NCBI RefSeq assembly: GCF_900107045.1
Contig: NZ_FNON01000002.1
Span: 1,116,001 to 1,180,000, forward strand
Source of the DNA: Amycolatopsis xylanica
Lineage (GTDB): Bacteria > Actinomycetota > Actinomycetes > Mycobacteriales > Pseudonocardiaceae
Length of the DNA stretch: 64,000 nucleotides
Direction: 5' to 3'
Made by a program: the position numbers and the translations under genes. Below are positions 47,774-56,123 of this stretch, piece by piece; position 1 is the stretch's first letter, and every line of letters starts with the position of its first letter. The notes under the pieces are model-generated. The model made no database searches. It saw only the letters and a list, made by a program, of their open reading frames with translations, and was not told where the DNA came from.

Positions 47774-48323
47774 AAACGGGCGGACCGCGTCGCGCATGCA
47801 GGCGGCGCAGTGTGACGCGCGTGAGATGCCCGGCGACCGGCGGGAACGCCAGCGCGCGGGCGGGTGCGGCCGGAACGGGGACCGGCCGCCAGACGACGGG
47901 GAGCAGCAGCCGCAGCGCCGCCACCGCCGTGAGCAACAGGGTGTCGGCGTGCGCGAGCAGGAGCGCCGTGGCCAGCGTCGCGAGCGCGTGCGTCGCGAAC
48001 ATCGGCCCGCTCGGCAGCAGCCCTGAGCCGCCGCTGTGCAGTTCGGCGTGCGTGACCAGCGTGGTGAGCACGGTGTGCATCACGACCTGCCCGGCGCCGA
48101 GCACGGCCACCGTGCCGAGCGCGCCGCGGCTCTTGGTCGCGAGCGCCGTGGCCGTCCAGCCGATCAGCGTGGTGAGCAGCAAGGTCAGCGCCGCGTCCGG
48201 CACACCACCGTCCGCGATCGCGTGCGCACTGACCGCGAGCGCCGCCGACGAGACCGCGAGCAGGGCACCACGAACCACGCGCAAGGCGCTCTGCTCGTTG
48301 GTCCGGATGCTCACCCGGCTCAC
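47766..48323 (-). CDS. Membrane protein of the copper/YcnI operon
   Basis: 185 residues with four to five hydrophobic helices (VVRGALLAVSSAALAVSAHA, AALTLLLTTLIGWTATAL, LGTVAVLGAGQVVMHTVLTT, HALATLATALLLAHADTLLL) and a basic C-terminus (RRLHARRGPPVYS). His residues dot the helices (THAELHSGG, FATHALA, LAHAD). I see no known family. Start GTG 48323 (GTG 48314 possible). First gene of the ycnI-copC-copD operon, so a role in metal handling is likely by context only. Confidence 0.78.
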   Translation of the reverse strand: MSRVSIRTNEQSALRVVRGALLAVSSAALAVSAHAIADGGVPDAALTLLLTTLIGWTATALATKSRGALGTVAVLGAGQVVMHTVLTTLVTHAELHSGGSGLLPSGPMFATHALATLATALLLAHADTLLLTAVAALRLLLPVVWRPVPVPAAPARALAFPPVAGHLTRVTLRRLHARRGPPVYS

Positions 48324-48430
48324 TCTATGGGACGAACCAGTGCCAAAGCGACAGCTTCTCGCGTGGTGAGCACGACAGCGGTGGGCGACTCACACGAATG
48401 GCATCTTGACAGTAATTAGCGCTGGTCAGG

Positions 48431-48444
48431 GGCTTAAGTAAGCC
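48431..48444. promoter_or_regulatory. Short palindrome in the copper-osmoprotectant divergent gap
   Basis: GGCTTA-AG-TAAGCC, a perfect 6-bp-arm dyad midway between the divergent operons, downstream of a TTGACA (48406-48411). Could be an operator for either operon; a hairpin GTTGCC/GGCAAC (48465-48489) lies in the leader of the osmoprotectant genes. Confidence 0.35.
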
Positions 48445-48526
48445 TCCAAACCGGACGCGAAGGTTGCCGAACCCAGGTGAATAGGCAACGGTTGGCAGAC
48501 GTTCGGCGGTGGGAGTTCCCAAGACA

Positions 48527-49174
48527 ATGAACATTCTCGAGTACGTGTCCGACCGGTGGGACCGGCTGTCCCTCCAGGCATTACTGCACGTCAGCGCGGT
48601 GGTGCAGTGCACGATCCTGGCCGCGGTCATCGGCGTGCTGATCGGGGTCGCGGTCTACCGCAGCCCGGTCGGCTCCGCGCTGGCCACGGCGCTCGCCAGC
48701 ACCATCCTGACCGTGCCGTCCTTCGCGCTGCTGGGCCTGCTGATCCCGGTGCTCGGGCTCGGCGCCGACACCACGGTCGTCGCGCTGGTGCTCTACGCGC
48801 TGCTGCCGATCGTGCGGAACACGATCGTCGGCCTCGGCGGCGTCGATCCGGCGATCAGCGACGCGGCCAAGGGCATCGGGATGAGCCGCTTCGGCGTGCT
48901 GACCAGGGTCGAGCTACGGCTGGCGTGGCCCGCGATCCTCGCCGGGATGCGCGTCGCGACCCAGATGCTGATGGGCATCGCGGTCATCGCCGCCTATGCC
49001 AAAGGCCCCGGCCTCGGCTCCGAGGTCTTCTCCGGCCTGTCCAACGCGGGCAGCGCCAACTCGCTGAACCAGGCCATCACGGGCACGGTCGGCGTGGTCA
49101 TCCTCGCGCTGCTGCTCGACGGCGTTTACGTCCTGATCAACCGGCTTACTGTTTCGAGGGGTGTCCGTGGCTGA
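48527..49174 (+). CDS. Osmoprotectant ABC transporter permease (OpuCB/OsmW type)
   Basis: 215 residues with about five helices and the permease loop DAAKGIGMSRFGVLTRVELRL contacting the ATPase, preceded by LPIVRNTIVGLGGVDPAI, a signature of glycine-betaine/choline-type OpuB/OpuC permeases. ATG 48527 is chosen (GGGAG upstream); GTG 48509 is an alternative. The first gene of a four-gene operon; the ATPase start overlaps its end by 14 bp. Confidence 0.92.
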   Translation: MNILEYVSDRWDRLSLQALLHVSAVVQCTILAAVIGVLIGVAVYRSPVGSALATALASTILTVPSFALLGLLIPVLGLGADTTVVALVLYALLPIVRNTIVGLGGVDPAISDAAKGIGMSRFGVLTRVELRLAWPAILAGMRVATQMLMGIAVIAAYAKGPGLGSEVFSGLSNAGSANSLNQAITGTVGVVILALLLDGVYVLINRLTVSRGVRG

Positions 49175-50324
49175 GAACGAGGTCTCCGGGGTCGAGATCG
49201 AACTGGAGAACGTCACCAAGCGTTATCCGGGCACCCGTGAACCCGCCGTCGACGACTTCTCGATGGTCGTGCCCGCCGGCAAGATCGTGGTCTTCGTCGG
49301 ACCGTCCGGCTGCGGCAAGACGACCACCATGCGGATGATCAACCGGTTGATCGAGCCGACCTCCGGCAAGATCACCATCGGCGGCGAGGACGCGCTCAGC
49401 ATCGACGCCGACGACCTGCGGCGCCGGGTCGGCTACGCGATCCAGCAGGCCGGATTGTTCCCGCACTTCACCGTCTCGCAGAACATCGCCGTGGTGCCCG
49501 GGCTGCTCGGCTGGGACAAGAAGCGGATCAACGACCGCGTCGAGGAGATGATGGACCTGGTCGGCCTCGACCCCGCCGACTTCCGCGACCGCTTCCCTCG
49601 TCAGCTTTCCGGCGGTCAGCAGCAACGCGTCGGCGTCGCACGCGCGCTCGCCGCCGACCCGCCGGTGCTGCTGATGGACGAGCCGTTCGGCGCGGTCGAC
49701 CCGATCACCCGGGGCAACCTGCAGGACGAGCTGCTGCGCCTGCAGACCGAGCTCAAGAAGACGATCGTGTTCGTCACGCACGACTTCGACGAGGCCGTGA
49801 AGCTCGGCGACAAGATCGCCGTTCTTGGCGACAAGTCGACAATCCTGCAATACGACACCCCGGAGTCGATCCTCGCGAACCCGGCCGACGACACGGTCGC
49901 CGGTTTCGTCGGCGCCGGCGCCTCGCTGAAGCAGCTGACCCTCCTGCGCGTCCGCGACGTCGAACTCCAGCAGGAAGCGCTTACGGCGGAAATCGGTGAG
50001 TCGCCCGCCGATGTGCGCGAGAAGCTGGTGCAGCGGAACAAGCACTTCGTGCTCGTGCTCGACCAGCGCCGCCGGCCGGTGCGCTGGGTGCACCTGCGCC
50101 AGCTCAGCACCGCGAGTTCGCTGGCCACGGCCGGGAAACCGTTGCGCGACATCGTCACCCTGCAGTCGACGCTGCAGGACGCGCTGGAGGCGATGCTCGC
50201 CGAAGGTGGCGCGGTGCCGGTGACCGGCGCGCGCGGTGAGTACGCCGGGACGATCGAACTCGACACGGTGATCGCCACCATCCAGAAGCTGCGCGAGGAC
50301 CACAACGGGGATGTGGCGGAATGA
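49161..50324 (+). CDS. Osmoprotectant ABC transporter ATP-binding protein (OpuCA/OsmV type)
   Basis: 387 residues. ATPase domain: Walker A VGPSGCGKTTTMRMINRLI, Q-loop GYAIQQAGLFPHFTVSQNI, signature LSGGQQQRVG, Walker B LLMDEPFGAVDP, switch THDFDEAVKLGD. The C-terminal about 120 residues contain a CBS-like region (GKPLRDIVTLQSTLQDALEA, GTIELDTVIATI) that in OpuA senses ionic strength. GTG 49161; ends in an ATGA overlap with the second permease. Confidence 0.93.
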   Translation: MSVAENEVSGVEIELENVTKRYPGTREPAVDDFSMVVPAGKIVVFVGPSGCGKTTTMRMINRLIEPTSGKITIGGEDALSIDADDLRRRVGYAIQQAGLFPHFTVSQNIAVVPGLLGWDKKRINDRVEEMMDLVGLDPADFRDRFPRQLSGGQQQRVGVARALAADPPVLLMDEPFGAVDPITRGNLQDELLRLQTELKKTIVFVTHDFDEAVKLGDKIAVLGDKSTILQYDTPESILANPADDTVAGFVGAGASLKQLTLLRVRDVELQQEALTAEIGESPADVREKLVQRNKHFVLVLDQRRRPVRWVHLRQLSTASSLATAGKPLRDIVTLQSTLQDALEAMLAEGGAVPVTGARGEYAGTIELDTVIATIQKLREDHNGDVAE

Positions 50325-51100
50325 CGGCTGCTGTCGATACGGGGTTTTCCACTGAATCCAGTTCCAAACGTGCCGAGCGGGTCCGGCTATTCGCCCAGCC
50401 CGCCGCGGTGCTGCTGATCGTCGGCGGAGTGCTCGCGGTGGTGTTCGCGAGCGACCTTTCCGCCACGGAGAAGGAAACCCTCAACGCGAGTTCGTTGTTC
50501 GCCGCGCTCGGCGATCACCTGCTGATGACGCTGGTGGTGACGGCGATCGTGGTGGTCGTCGCGGTACCGCTCGGCGTCATGGCGACGCGGCCGTGGGCGC
50601 GCTGGGCCGCGCCGGTGCTGCTGGCGATCGCGAACATCGGCCAGGCGGCGCCCGCGCTGGGCGTGCTGGTGCTGTGGTTCATCATCACCGGCGCGACCGG
50701 CGGGCTGTGGGTGGCCGCGCTGCCGCTGGCGTTCTATTCGCTGCTTCCCGTGCTGCGCAACACGATGGTCGGCCTGCAACAGGTCGACCCGGCGCTGATC
50801 GACGCAGGCCGCGGCATCGGGATGTCCTCGTCCGGCGTGCTGTGGCGCGTCGAGTTCCCGCTGGCCATCCCGCTGATCCTGGCCGGTCTGCGCACCTCGC
50901 TGGTGCTCGCGGTCGGCACGGCGACGTTCGGCATGTTCGTCAACGCGGGCGGCTTCGGGCTGCTGATCGACACGGGCTACAAGCTCAACCTGACCAAGGT
51001 GCTGGTCACCGGCTCGGTACTGGCCGTCGGGCTGGCGCTGCTGGTGGACTGGCTGGGCGCGGTCGCCGAACAGCTGCTCGGACCGAAGGGACTGCGATGA
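50321..51100 (+). CDS. Osmoprotectant ABC transporter permease (OpuCD/OsmY type)
   Basis: 259 residues, second permease of the system, with an N-terminal extension and about six helices. LPVLRNTMVGLQQVDPALID and the ATPase-contact loop DAGRGIGMSSSGVLWRVEFP mirror the first permease. ATG overlaps the ATPase stop, and its stop overlaps the SBP start (ATGA). The order permease-ATPase-permease-SBP is the OpuC/OsmVWXY plan. Confidence 0.92.
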   Translation: MTAAVDTGFSTESSSKRAERVRLFAQPAAVLLIVGGVLAVVFASDLSATEKETLNASSLFAALGDHLLMTLVVTAIVVVVAVPLGVMATRPWARWAAPVLLAIANIGQAAPALGVLVLWFIITGATGGLWVAALPLAFYSLLPVLRNTMVGLQQVDPALIDAGRGIGMSSSGVLWRVEFPLAIPLILAGLRTSLVLAVGTATFGMFVNAGGFGLLIDTGYKLNLTKVLVTGSVLAVGLALLVDWLGAVAEQLLGPKGLR

Positions 51101-52059
51101 AGGCTCGGGCACTCGCCGCCGTGGCGTTGGTGGCGTTGACCAGCGCGTGCGGCCTGGACGTCAACACCTCGCTCCCGTACACGATCCAGCCCGGCTCGAT
51201 CCAGCCGATCCCGGCGCTCAAGGACGTCAAGGTGACCGTGGGGTCCAAGGACTTCACCGAGAACATCCTGCTGGCGTACATGGCCGAGATGGCGTTGTCG
51301 GCGGCGGGCGCCGACGTGCGCGACCTGACCGACATCAAGGGCTCGAACTCGTCACGGCAGGCCCTGCTGGGCGGCCAGACCGACGTCACGTGGGAGTACA
51401 CCGGCACCGGCTGGATCAACTACCAGGGCAACGAACTGCCCGTGCCCGGCGGTGAGCAGGCCCAGTACGAAGCGACCAAGAAGGCCGACGAGGAGAAGTT
51501 CGGCATCAGCTGGCTGAACTACTCGCCGCTGAACGACCAGTACGGCTTCGCCGTCACCGAGGCCTACGCGCAGCAGAACAACCTGAAGACGACCTCGGAT
51601 CTGGCTCGCTTCTTAAAGGAGCGGCCAGATCAAGCGGTGTTCTGCCTGGAGACCGAGTTCACCAGCCGTCAGGACGGTTTCCCCGCCGCGGTCAAGGCGT
51701 ACGGCTTCCAGCAACCGGTGGTGAAGAACTTCGGCATCGGCACGATCTACTCGGCCGTGTCGAGCGGCACCTGCCCGATCGGCGAGATCTTCACGACCGA
51801 CGGCCGCATCGCCGGGCTCAACCTCAAGGTGCTCGACGACGACAAGAAGGCGTTCCCGCAGTACAACGCCGTCGCCACGCTGCGCTCGGACTTCCTCAAG
51901 CAGCACCCGGAACTGCGCGGGCCACTCGAGACGGTCAGCAAGGCCATCGACAACAAGCAGATGATCGAGCTGTGCAAGCAGGTCGACGTCGACGGCCGCG
52001 ACCACGGTGAGGTCGCACGCGACTGGATGGTCGCGAAGGGGTTCGTGAAGACCGACTAG
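51097..52059 (+). CDS. Osmoprotectant-binding lipoprotein (OpuCC/OsmX type)
   Basis: 320 residues of the OpuAC substrate-binding family. The lipoprotein signal ends LTSAC (lipid-modified Cys at about 18). Conserved KVTVGSKDFTENILLAYMAEM, KGSNSSRQALLGGQTDVTWEYTG (in pieces) and ISWLNYSPLNDQYGFAV are typical of choline/betaine-type binders, where aromatic residues form the cation box. It captures a quaternary amine for the two permeases. Last gene of the operon. Confidence 0.94.
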   Translation: MKARALAAVALVALTSACGLDVNTSLPYTIQPGSIQPIPALKDVKVTVGSKDFTENILLAYMAEMALSAAGADVRDLTDIKGSNSSRQALLGGQTDVTWEYTGTGWINYQGNELPVPGGEQAQYEATKKADEEKFGISWLNYSPLNDQYGFAVTEAYAQQNNLKTTSDLARFLKERPDQAVFCLETEFTSRQDGFPAAVKAYGFQQPVVKNFGIGTIYSAVSSGTCPIGEIFTTDGRIAGLNLKVLDDDKKAFPQYNAVATLRSDFLKQHPELRGPLETVSKAIDNKQMIELCKQVDVDGRDHGEVARDWMVAKGFVKTD

Positions 52060-52069
52060 CCTGACCCGT

Positions 52070-52906
52070 ATGGGGGAATGGAGCAAACTCGGCGAAATCA
52101 CGTGTCCGTCCGGTGTGCTGGTGATCGGCGACGGCGGTCATCTCGGGATCTGGTCGGGCGAGCGGTCACCGGCCGAGCTCGACGTCGCGGGGCTGGACGT
52201 GCATCCGGCGCGGGTGGCGGAAGAACCGGAGACGCCGCATGCCGAGCGCGCCAGGCAGGGCGCTGACGGCGAGTTCGCCGTCTTCGGTCTGCCGATGGTG
52301 GCCGTCGGCGGTCTGCCCGTCGACCGGCCGTTGAGGGTCGACGGAACCCGGATGCCGGATGACGAGTACTCGTGGGAAAGTCTGCGGCTGGCCGTCTCGG
52401 AGTCACCGGCGGCGCGCACTGTGCGGCTCGGCTCGATCTGCGTCGACTGGGCACGCCTGTTCTTCGGCGATGTCGACGCGTTGAGTCACTGGGAACACCA
52501 CGATCCGATCGACGGCAAGGCCGACTTGGTCTTCTGGGGGCGTGCCGAGGAAGCCGTCGCGGCCGAGTTCGGTGCGACCCGGACCGGAATCCCAGGCGAG
52601 GAAACGAGCTGGGGCTGGGTCGGCCTGGGCATGCGCGAGGCCGTCGAGCGCGGACGCGCGATCGTCGCTTGGCAGCAGGCGAATCCCGAGCATCGGTTCA
52701 AGCTCGACTTCCGTCCGCACTCGCACCACTGGCAGGTGATGGCCCAGGTTCGCGCCACCGCGGAAGAAGCCGGGGTCGTCGAGGTCGGCGGCGCGCGAGT
52801 GCTCTTCGCGATGACCACCTGGGGTGACGGCTTCTTCCCCGTGTACGCCGACTACGACGGCGACAATGCCCTGGTCGCCGTCCGCGTCGACTTCGTGGGC
52901 GACTAG
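52070..52906 (+). CDS. Conserved hypothetical protein (DUF4241-like C-terminus)
   Basis: 278 residues, no signal or membrane helices, Trp/Asp-rich. The C-terminal MTTWGDGFFPVYADYDGDNA resembles the end of DUF4241 proteins (a tentative match from memory). The middle holds IVAWQQANPEHRFKLDF and HSHHWQVMAQVRAT. ATG 52070 follows the osmoprotectant SBP stop by 10 bp. Its TAG overlaps the stop of the converging gene in CTAG. Function unknown. Confidence 0.75.
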   Translation: MGEWSKLGEITCPSGVLVIGDGGHLGIWSGERSPAELDVAGLDVHPARVAEEPETPHAERARQGADGEFAVFGLPMVAVGGLPVDRPLRVDGTRMPDDEYSWESLRLAVSESPAARTVRLGSICVDWARLFFGDVDALSHWEHHDPIDGKADLVFWGRAEEAVAAEFGATRTGIPGEETSWGWVGLGMREAVERGRAIVAWQQANPEHRFKLDFRPHSHHWQVMAQVRATAEEAGVVEVGGARVLFAMTTWGDGFFPVYADYDGDNALVAVRVDFVGD

Positions 52907-53367
52907 ACGCCGAGCCGGTGCAGCAGCTGGCCCTCCAGCACGTCCAGCTCACCGGCGACCGCGCGGTGCGCGGACTTGCGGCGCGGCGCAGGCATCCGCT
53001 CGGCCGCGCGCACGGACGCGGCGAGCTGCTCGAGCGTGCCCTTGGTGCGGTCGGCGAACTCCTTGTCAGCCGCGGTCGCCTTCGAAGACAGGGAAAGCTC
53101 GACGAGACCGTCGGCCAGACCCGAGATCCGGGCGTGGAGTTTCGCGCCGCGCCCGGTGAACTCGGCGAGCCGGGAAACGTCGACGCCGAGCTTGCGTGCC
53201 TGGTAGCGGTCGTAAGCCTCACGAACCGCGCCCGCCGCCTGCACCGCGTACGGCGCCACGACCGGGATCACCGCGGGCGCGATCACCTTCGCCACGCCGA
53301 GTGCGTTGCGTGCGTTCTTGGGGGTGAACTTGCCCTCACCCGCGTCCTTCTTGACCTTGCGCGCCAT
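52903..53367 (-). CDS. Conserved actinobacterial protein (DUF6474-like)
   Basis: 154 residues, basic. N-terminus GEGKFTPKNARNALGVAKVI, a hydrophobic stretch APAVIPVVAPYAVQAAGAV that may touch the membrane, then a helical region (LAEFTGRGAKLHARISGLAD, FADRTKGTLEQLAASVRAAE) that could form a coiled coil. It resembles a common actinobacterial family (DUF6474, from memory) often beside the RecB-like nuclease gene, as here. Function unknown. Confidence 0.78.
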   Translation of the reverse strand: MARKVKKDAGEGKFTPKNARNALGVAKVIAPAVIPVVAPYAVQAAGAVREAYDRYQARKLGVDVSRLAEFTGRGAKLHARISGLADGLVELSLSSKATAADKEFADRTKGTLEQLAASVRAAERMPAPRRKSAHRAVAGELDVLEGQLLHRLGV

Positions 53368-53456
53368 GGTCTACCTCCGGGAGCTTGGTCACGAACTTAC
53401 TGGCACCGGTGACCGCGAGCATGTCGGTGTCCGGCTTCTTGCATAGAGTGACCTCC

Positions 53457-55100
53457 ATGGGCCCGGATGTTCTCCTCGATGCTGGCGCGGTCAGCCGCTG
53501 TCGTCGTCGTGTGCATTTGGACCACGACCCGGCCATGCGTGACGTTCCGCTGGCCCCGCCTGACCCCGCGGCCGAGCAACGCATCGCCGACGCGACCGCG
53601 CACCGCAGGGAGATCGCGCGCCAACTCGAAGAGGCCGCGAACGCCGGCGACGGCTGGGTGACCATCGCGCGCGACCAGCCCGCGGCCGAGCGCGTCGAAG
53701 CCACGGAGAACGCGCTCGCGGCCGGTGCGCGCTACATCTGGGGCGGCCTGCTGCCCGCCGACCGCGTCGGGCACCGGCGCGGTGGCTCGGAACTGCTGGT
53801 CCGGACCAGTCAGGGGTACCTGCCGGTGCTGGTCGTGCGGCACCGCATCACCGACCGCGGCTCCGGCGCGATGACCACCCCGATGCTCGACCTCGACGCG
53901 GCGAACCAGCTGCCCGATCCGGCGCGCAAGGTCCGCTCGCAGCCGCGTGATCTGCTGCGGCTGGTCCACCTGCGCAAGATGCTGGAGACGCTCGGTCACG
54001 CCGAAACCGGCCGTGCGATCGGCGGCGTCATCGGGCTCGACGCCGACGTGGTCGTCTGGCACGACCTCGCGGCGCCGACCTGGCCGGGTGGCCGCAGCGC
54101 GCTCGCCGAGTACGAGACCCGGTTCGCGGACCGGCTCGCGATCGCGACGGCCGCGTCGAACGGCGATCCCGCGCTCGCGGAGCCGTCGCGCGTGCTGGAA
54201 TGCCGCCGCTGCCCGTGGTGGCCCACCTGCGAGACCGAGCTGAACAACGCGCGCGACGTCAGTCTCGTGGCACGCGGCGAGGACGCGGCCGAGCTGCGCA
54301 AGGCCGGAATCTCCACTGTGGACAAACTGGCCGCGATGAACCCCGGCGAAGAACCGCCGATGCCATGGACTGGCCCGAGCTTCTCCGACGCGGTCTACCT
54401 CGCGCGCGCCTGGCTCGCCGACCTGACGGTGGTCCGCCGCACCCGCGACGTGTTCGTCCCGCGCGCGGACGTCGAGGTCGACGTCGACATGGAGAGCTTC
54501 GGCGAATCCGGCGCCTACATGTGGGGTTCGCTGCTCACCGGTGCCGACATCGGCCTGCCGCAGGGCTACCGCGCGTTCGTCACCTGGGACCCGCTCCCGA
54601 CGACCGACGAGGCACGCTCGTTCGCGGAGTTCTGGGCCTGGTTGAGCGAAGTCCGCGAGCGCACGGCCGCGGCGGGCCTGACCTTCCGCGCCTACTGCTA
54701 CAACGCGATGGCCGAGAACCGCTGGCTTTTCGGCTCGGCCGATCGGTTCGCCGAATACCCCGGCATCCCGACGAAGAAGGACATCCAGTCCTTTGTGGAC
54801 TCCGAGGAGTGGGTCGACCTCTTCCGCAGCGTCACCGACCAGTTCCTGTGCTCCCAAGGCAAAGGCCTCAAGGTGATCGCCCCGGTCGCCGGCTTCACCT
54901 GGCGCGACCCCGAAGCGGGCGGCGAAGCCTCGATGGGCTGGTACCGCGACGCCGTCGGCATGGACGGCGGCCTCCCCGACCCCACCCAGCGCGACCGACT
55001 CCTGCGCTACAACGAGGACGACGTCCAAGCCACCCGAGCCCTCCGCGCCTGGATGTCCGGCCCCGCCATGGCCAACGTCCCCTACCTAGGCGACCTCTGA
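53457..55100 (+). CDS. TM0106-family RecB-like putative nuclease
   Basis: About 547 residues. N-terminal RecB/Cas4-like part starting DVLLDAGAVSRCRRRVHLDH, with Cys residues that with ECRRCPWWPTCE (C-x2-C-x4-C) would bind an Fe-S cluster. The C-terminal RNase H-like part has acidic VEVDVDMESFGESGAYMWGS and the final YNEDDVQATRALRAWM, a DEDDy-type exonuclease ending. ATG 53457 gives the usual N-terminus; the open frame extends to 53385. Probably a DNA repair or defence nuclease. No partner operon besides the divergent small gene. Confidence 0.85.
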   Translation: MGPDVLLDAGAVSRCRRRVHLDHDPAMRDVPLAPPDPAAEQRIADATAHRREIARQLEEAANAGDGWVTIARDQPAAERVEATENALAAGARYIWGGLLPADRVGHRRGGSELLVRTSQGYLPVLVVRHRITDRGSGAMTTPMLDLDAANQLPDPARKVRSQPRDLLRLVHLRKMLETLGHAETGRAIGGVIGLDADVVVWHDLAAPTWPGGRSALAEYETRFADRLAIATAASNGDPALAEPSRVLECRRCPWWPTCETELNNARDVSLVARGEDAAELRKAGISTVDKLAAMNPGEEPPMPWTGPSFSDAVYLARAWLADLTVVRRTRDVFVPRADVEVDVDMESFGESGAYMWGSLLTGADIGLPQGYRAFVTWDPLPTTDEARSFAEFWAWLSEVRERTAAAGLTFRAYCYNAMAENRWLFGSADRFAEYPGIPTKKDIQSFVDSEEWVDLFRSVTDQFLCSQGKGLKVIAPVAGFTWRDPEAGGEASMGWYRDAVGMDGGLPDPTQRDRLLRYNEDDVQATRALRAWMSGPAMANVPYLGDL

Positions 55101-55147
55101 CCCCCCGGCCCTGGAAAAAAATCCCAATGTGGCATTGGTCAGTTTTC

Positions 55148-55204
55148 AAACCCCGAAAGTGACTTTCGTCAGATGGGACCTGACGAAAGTCACTTTCGGG
55201 GTTT
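55148..55204. terminator. Perfect 25-bp inverted repeat between convergent genes
   Basis: Two perfectly complementary 25-bp arms (55148-55172 and 55180-55204) around the 7-base loop ATGGGAC. The arms begin AAACCCCGAAAGTGACTTTC, so each direction gives a stem followed by a T-run. A bidirectional terminator for the nuclease and the SDR gene, and also a member of a possible dispersed repeat family. Confidence 0.85.
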
Positions 55205-55213
55205 TCCGAGGCC

Positions 55214-55969
55214 CTAACGGGGGGCCATCCGGAGCGAGCCGTCCATGCGGATGACCTCGCCGTTCAGGTAGTCGTGGTCGATGATCGCCAGCGCGAGCTG
55301 GGCGTACTCGTCCGCCCGGCCCAGGCGCTTCGGGAACGGCACACCGGCGGCCAGCGTGGCGCGGAACTCCTCGGAGACGGTCGCGAGCATCGGCGTCTCG
55401 ATGATGCCCGGCGCGATGGTCATCACGCGGATGCCGTGCGAGGCCAGGTCACGCGCCGCGGGCAGGGTCATCCCGACCACGCCGCCCTTGGACGAGGAGT
55501 ACGCCACCTGCCCGATCTGGCCGTCGTAGGCGGCGACCGAGGCGGTGTTGATGATGACGCCGCGCGCGTCGTGCTCGAGCGGCTCGGTCTTGGCGATGGC
55601 CTCCGCGGCCAGCGTCAGCACGTTGAAGGTGCCGATCAGGTTGATCTGGATGACCTTGGCGTACAGGTTGAGGTCGTGCGGGCCCTTCTTGGACAGCACG
55701 CGCCCGGCCGGGCCGATGCCCGCGCAGTTCACCACGGTCCGCAGCGGCCCCGACCCCGCCGCCGTGTCGACGGCGGACTGGACCTGCTCGGGGTCCGTCA
55801 CGTCGGCCTCGACGTAGGTGACGCCTTCGACCTTCTCGGCCTTCTCGATCGAACCCGCGAGGTCGAGCGCGAAAACCCGCGCGCCCTTCGCGGCGAGCGC
55901 CGATGCGGTGGCGAAGCCGAGACCGGAAGCGCCACCCGTGACGATCGCGGACGTGTCGGTGATCTGCAT
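55214..55969 (-). CDS. SDR, 3-hydroxyacyl-CoA dehydrogenase type II-like
   Basis: 251 residues. Cofactor motif TGGASGLG, then DLAGSIEKAEKVEGVTYVEAD, active-site Ser/Tyr/Lys in NTASVAAYDGQIGQVAYSSSKGG (in pieces) and the C-terminal YLNGEVIRMDGSLRMAPR, typical of HSD17B10/type II hydroxyacyl-CoA dehydrogenases. ATG 55969 is chosen: AAGGG lies six bases upstream, while it touches the other ATG at 55975. Probably oxidises short 3-hydroxyacyl-CoAs. No neighbours in an operon. Confidence 0.9.
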   Translation of the reverse strand: MQITDTSAIVTGGASGLGFATASALAAKGARVFALDLAGSIEKAEKVEGVTYVEADVTDPEQVQSAVDTAAGSGPLRTVVNCAGIGPAGRVLSKKGPHDLNLYAKVIQINLIGTFNVLTLAAEAIAKTEPLEHDARGVIINTASVAAYDGQIGQVAYSSSKGGVVGMTLPAARDLASHGIRVMTIAPGIIETPMLATVSEEFRATLAAGVPFPKRLGRADEYAQLALAIIDHDYLNGEVIRMDGSLRMAPR

Positions 55970-56123
55970 GTTCATCCCTTCATGACCTGCGTGAGACCGA
56001 GAACAGGTTAACGCTCGTTCGCACATTCGTCGCCAGTGTGCTGCCTCACCTGTCGTGAGGAGTACTCGGGGAGGCCCACCTTTGTTAGTTTCGCGGTCAA
56101 CTCGGGCTGAGACCTTCGCAATC

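Noticed and set aside
48324..48526. Riboswitch before the osmoprotectant operon
   Set aside because: Only a short GTTGCC/GGCAAC hairpin and a 14-bp palindrome are visible, with no recognised aptamer core.
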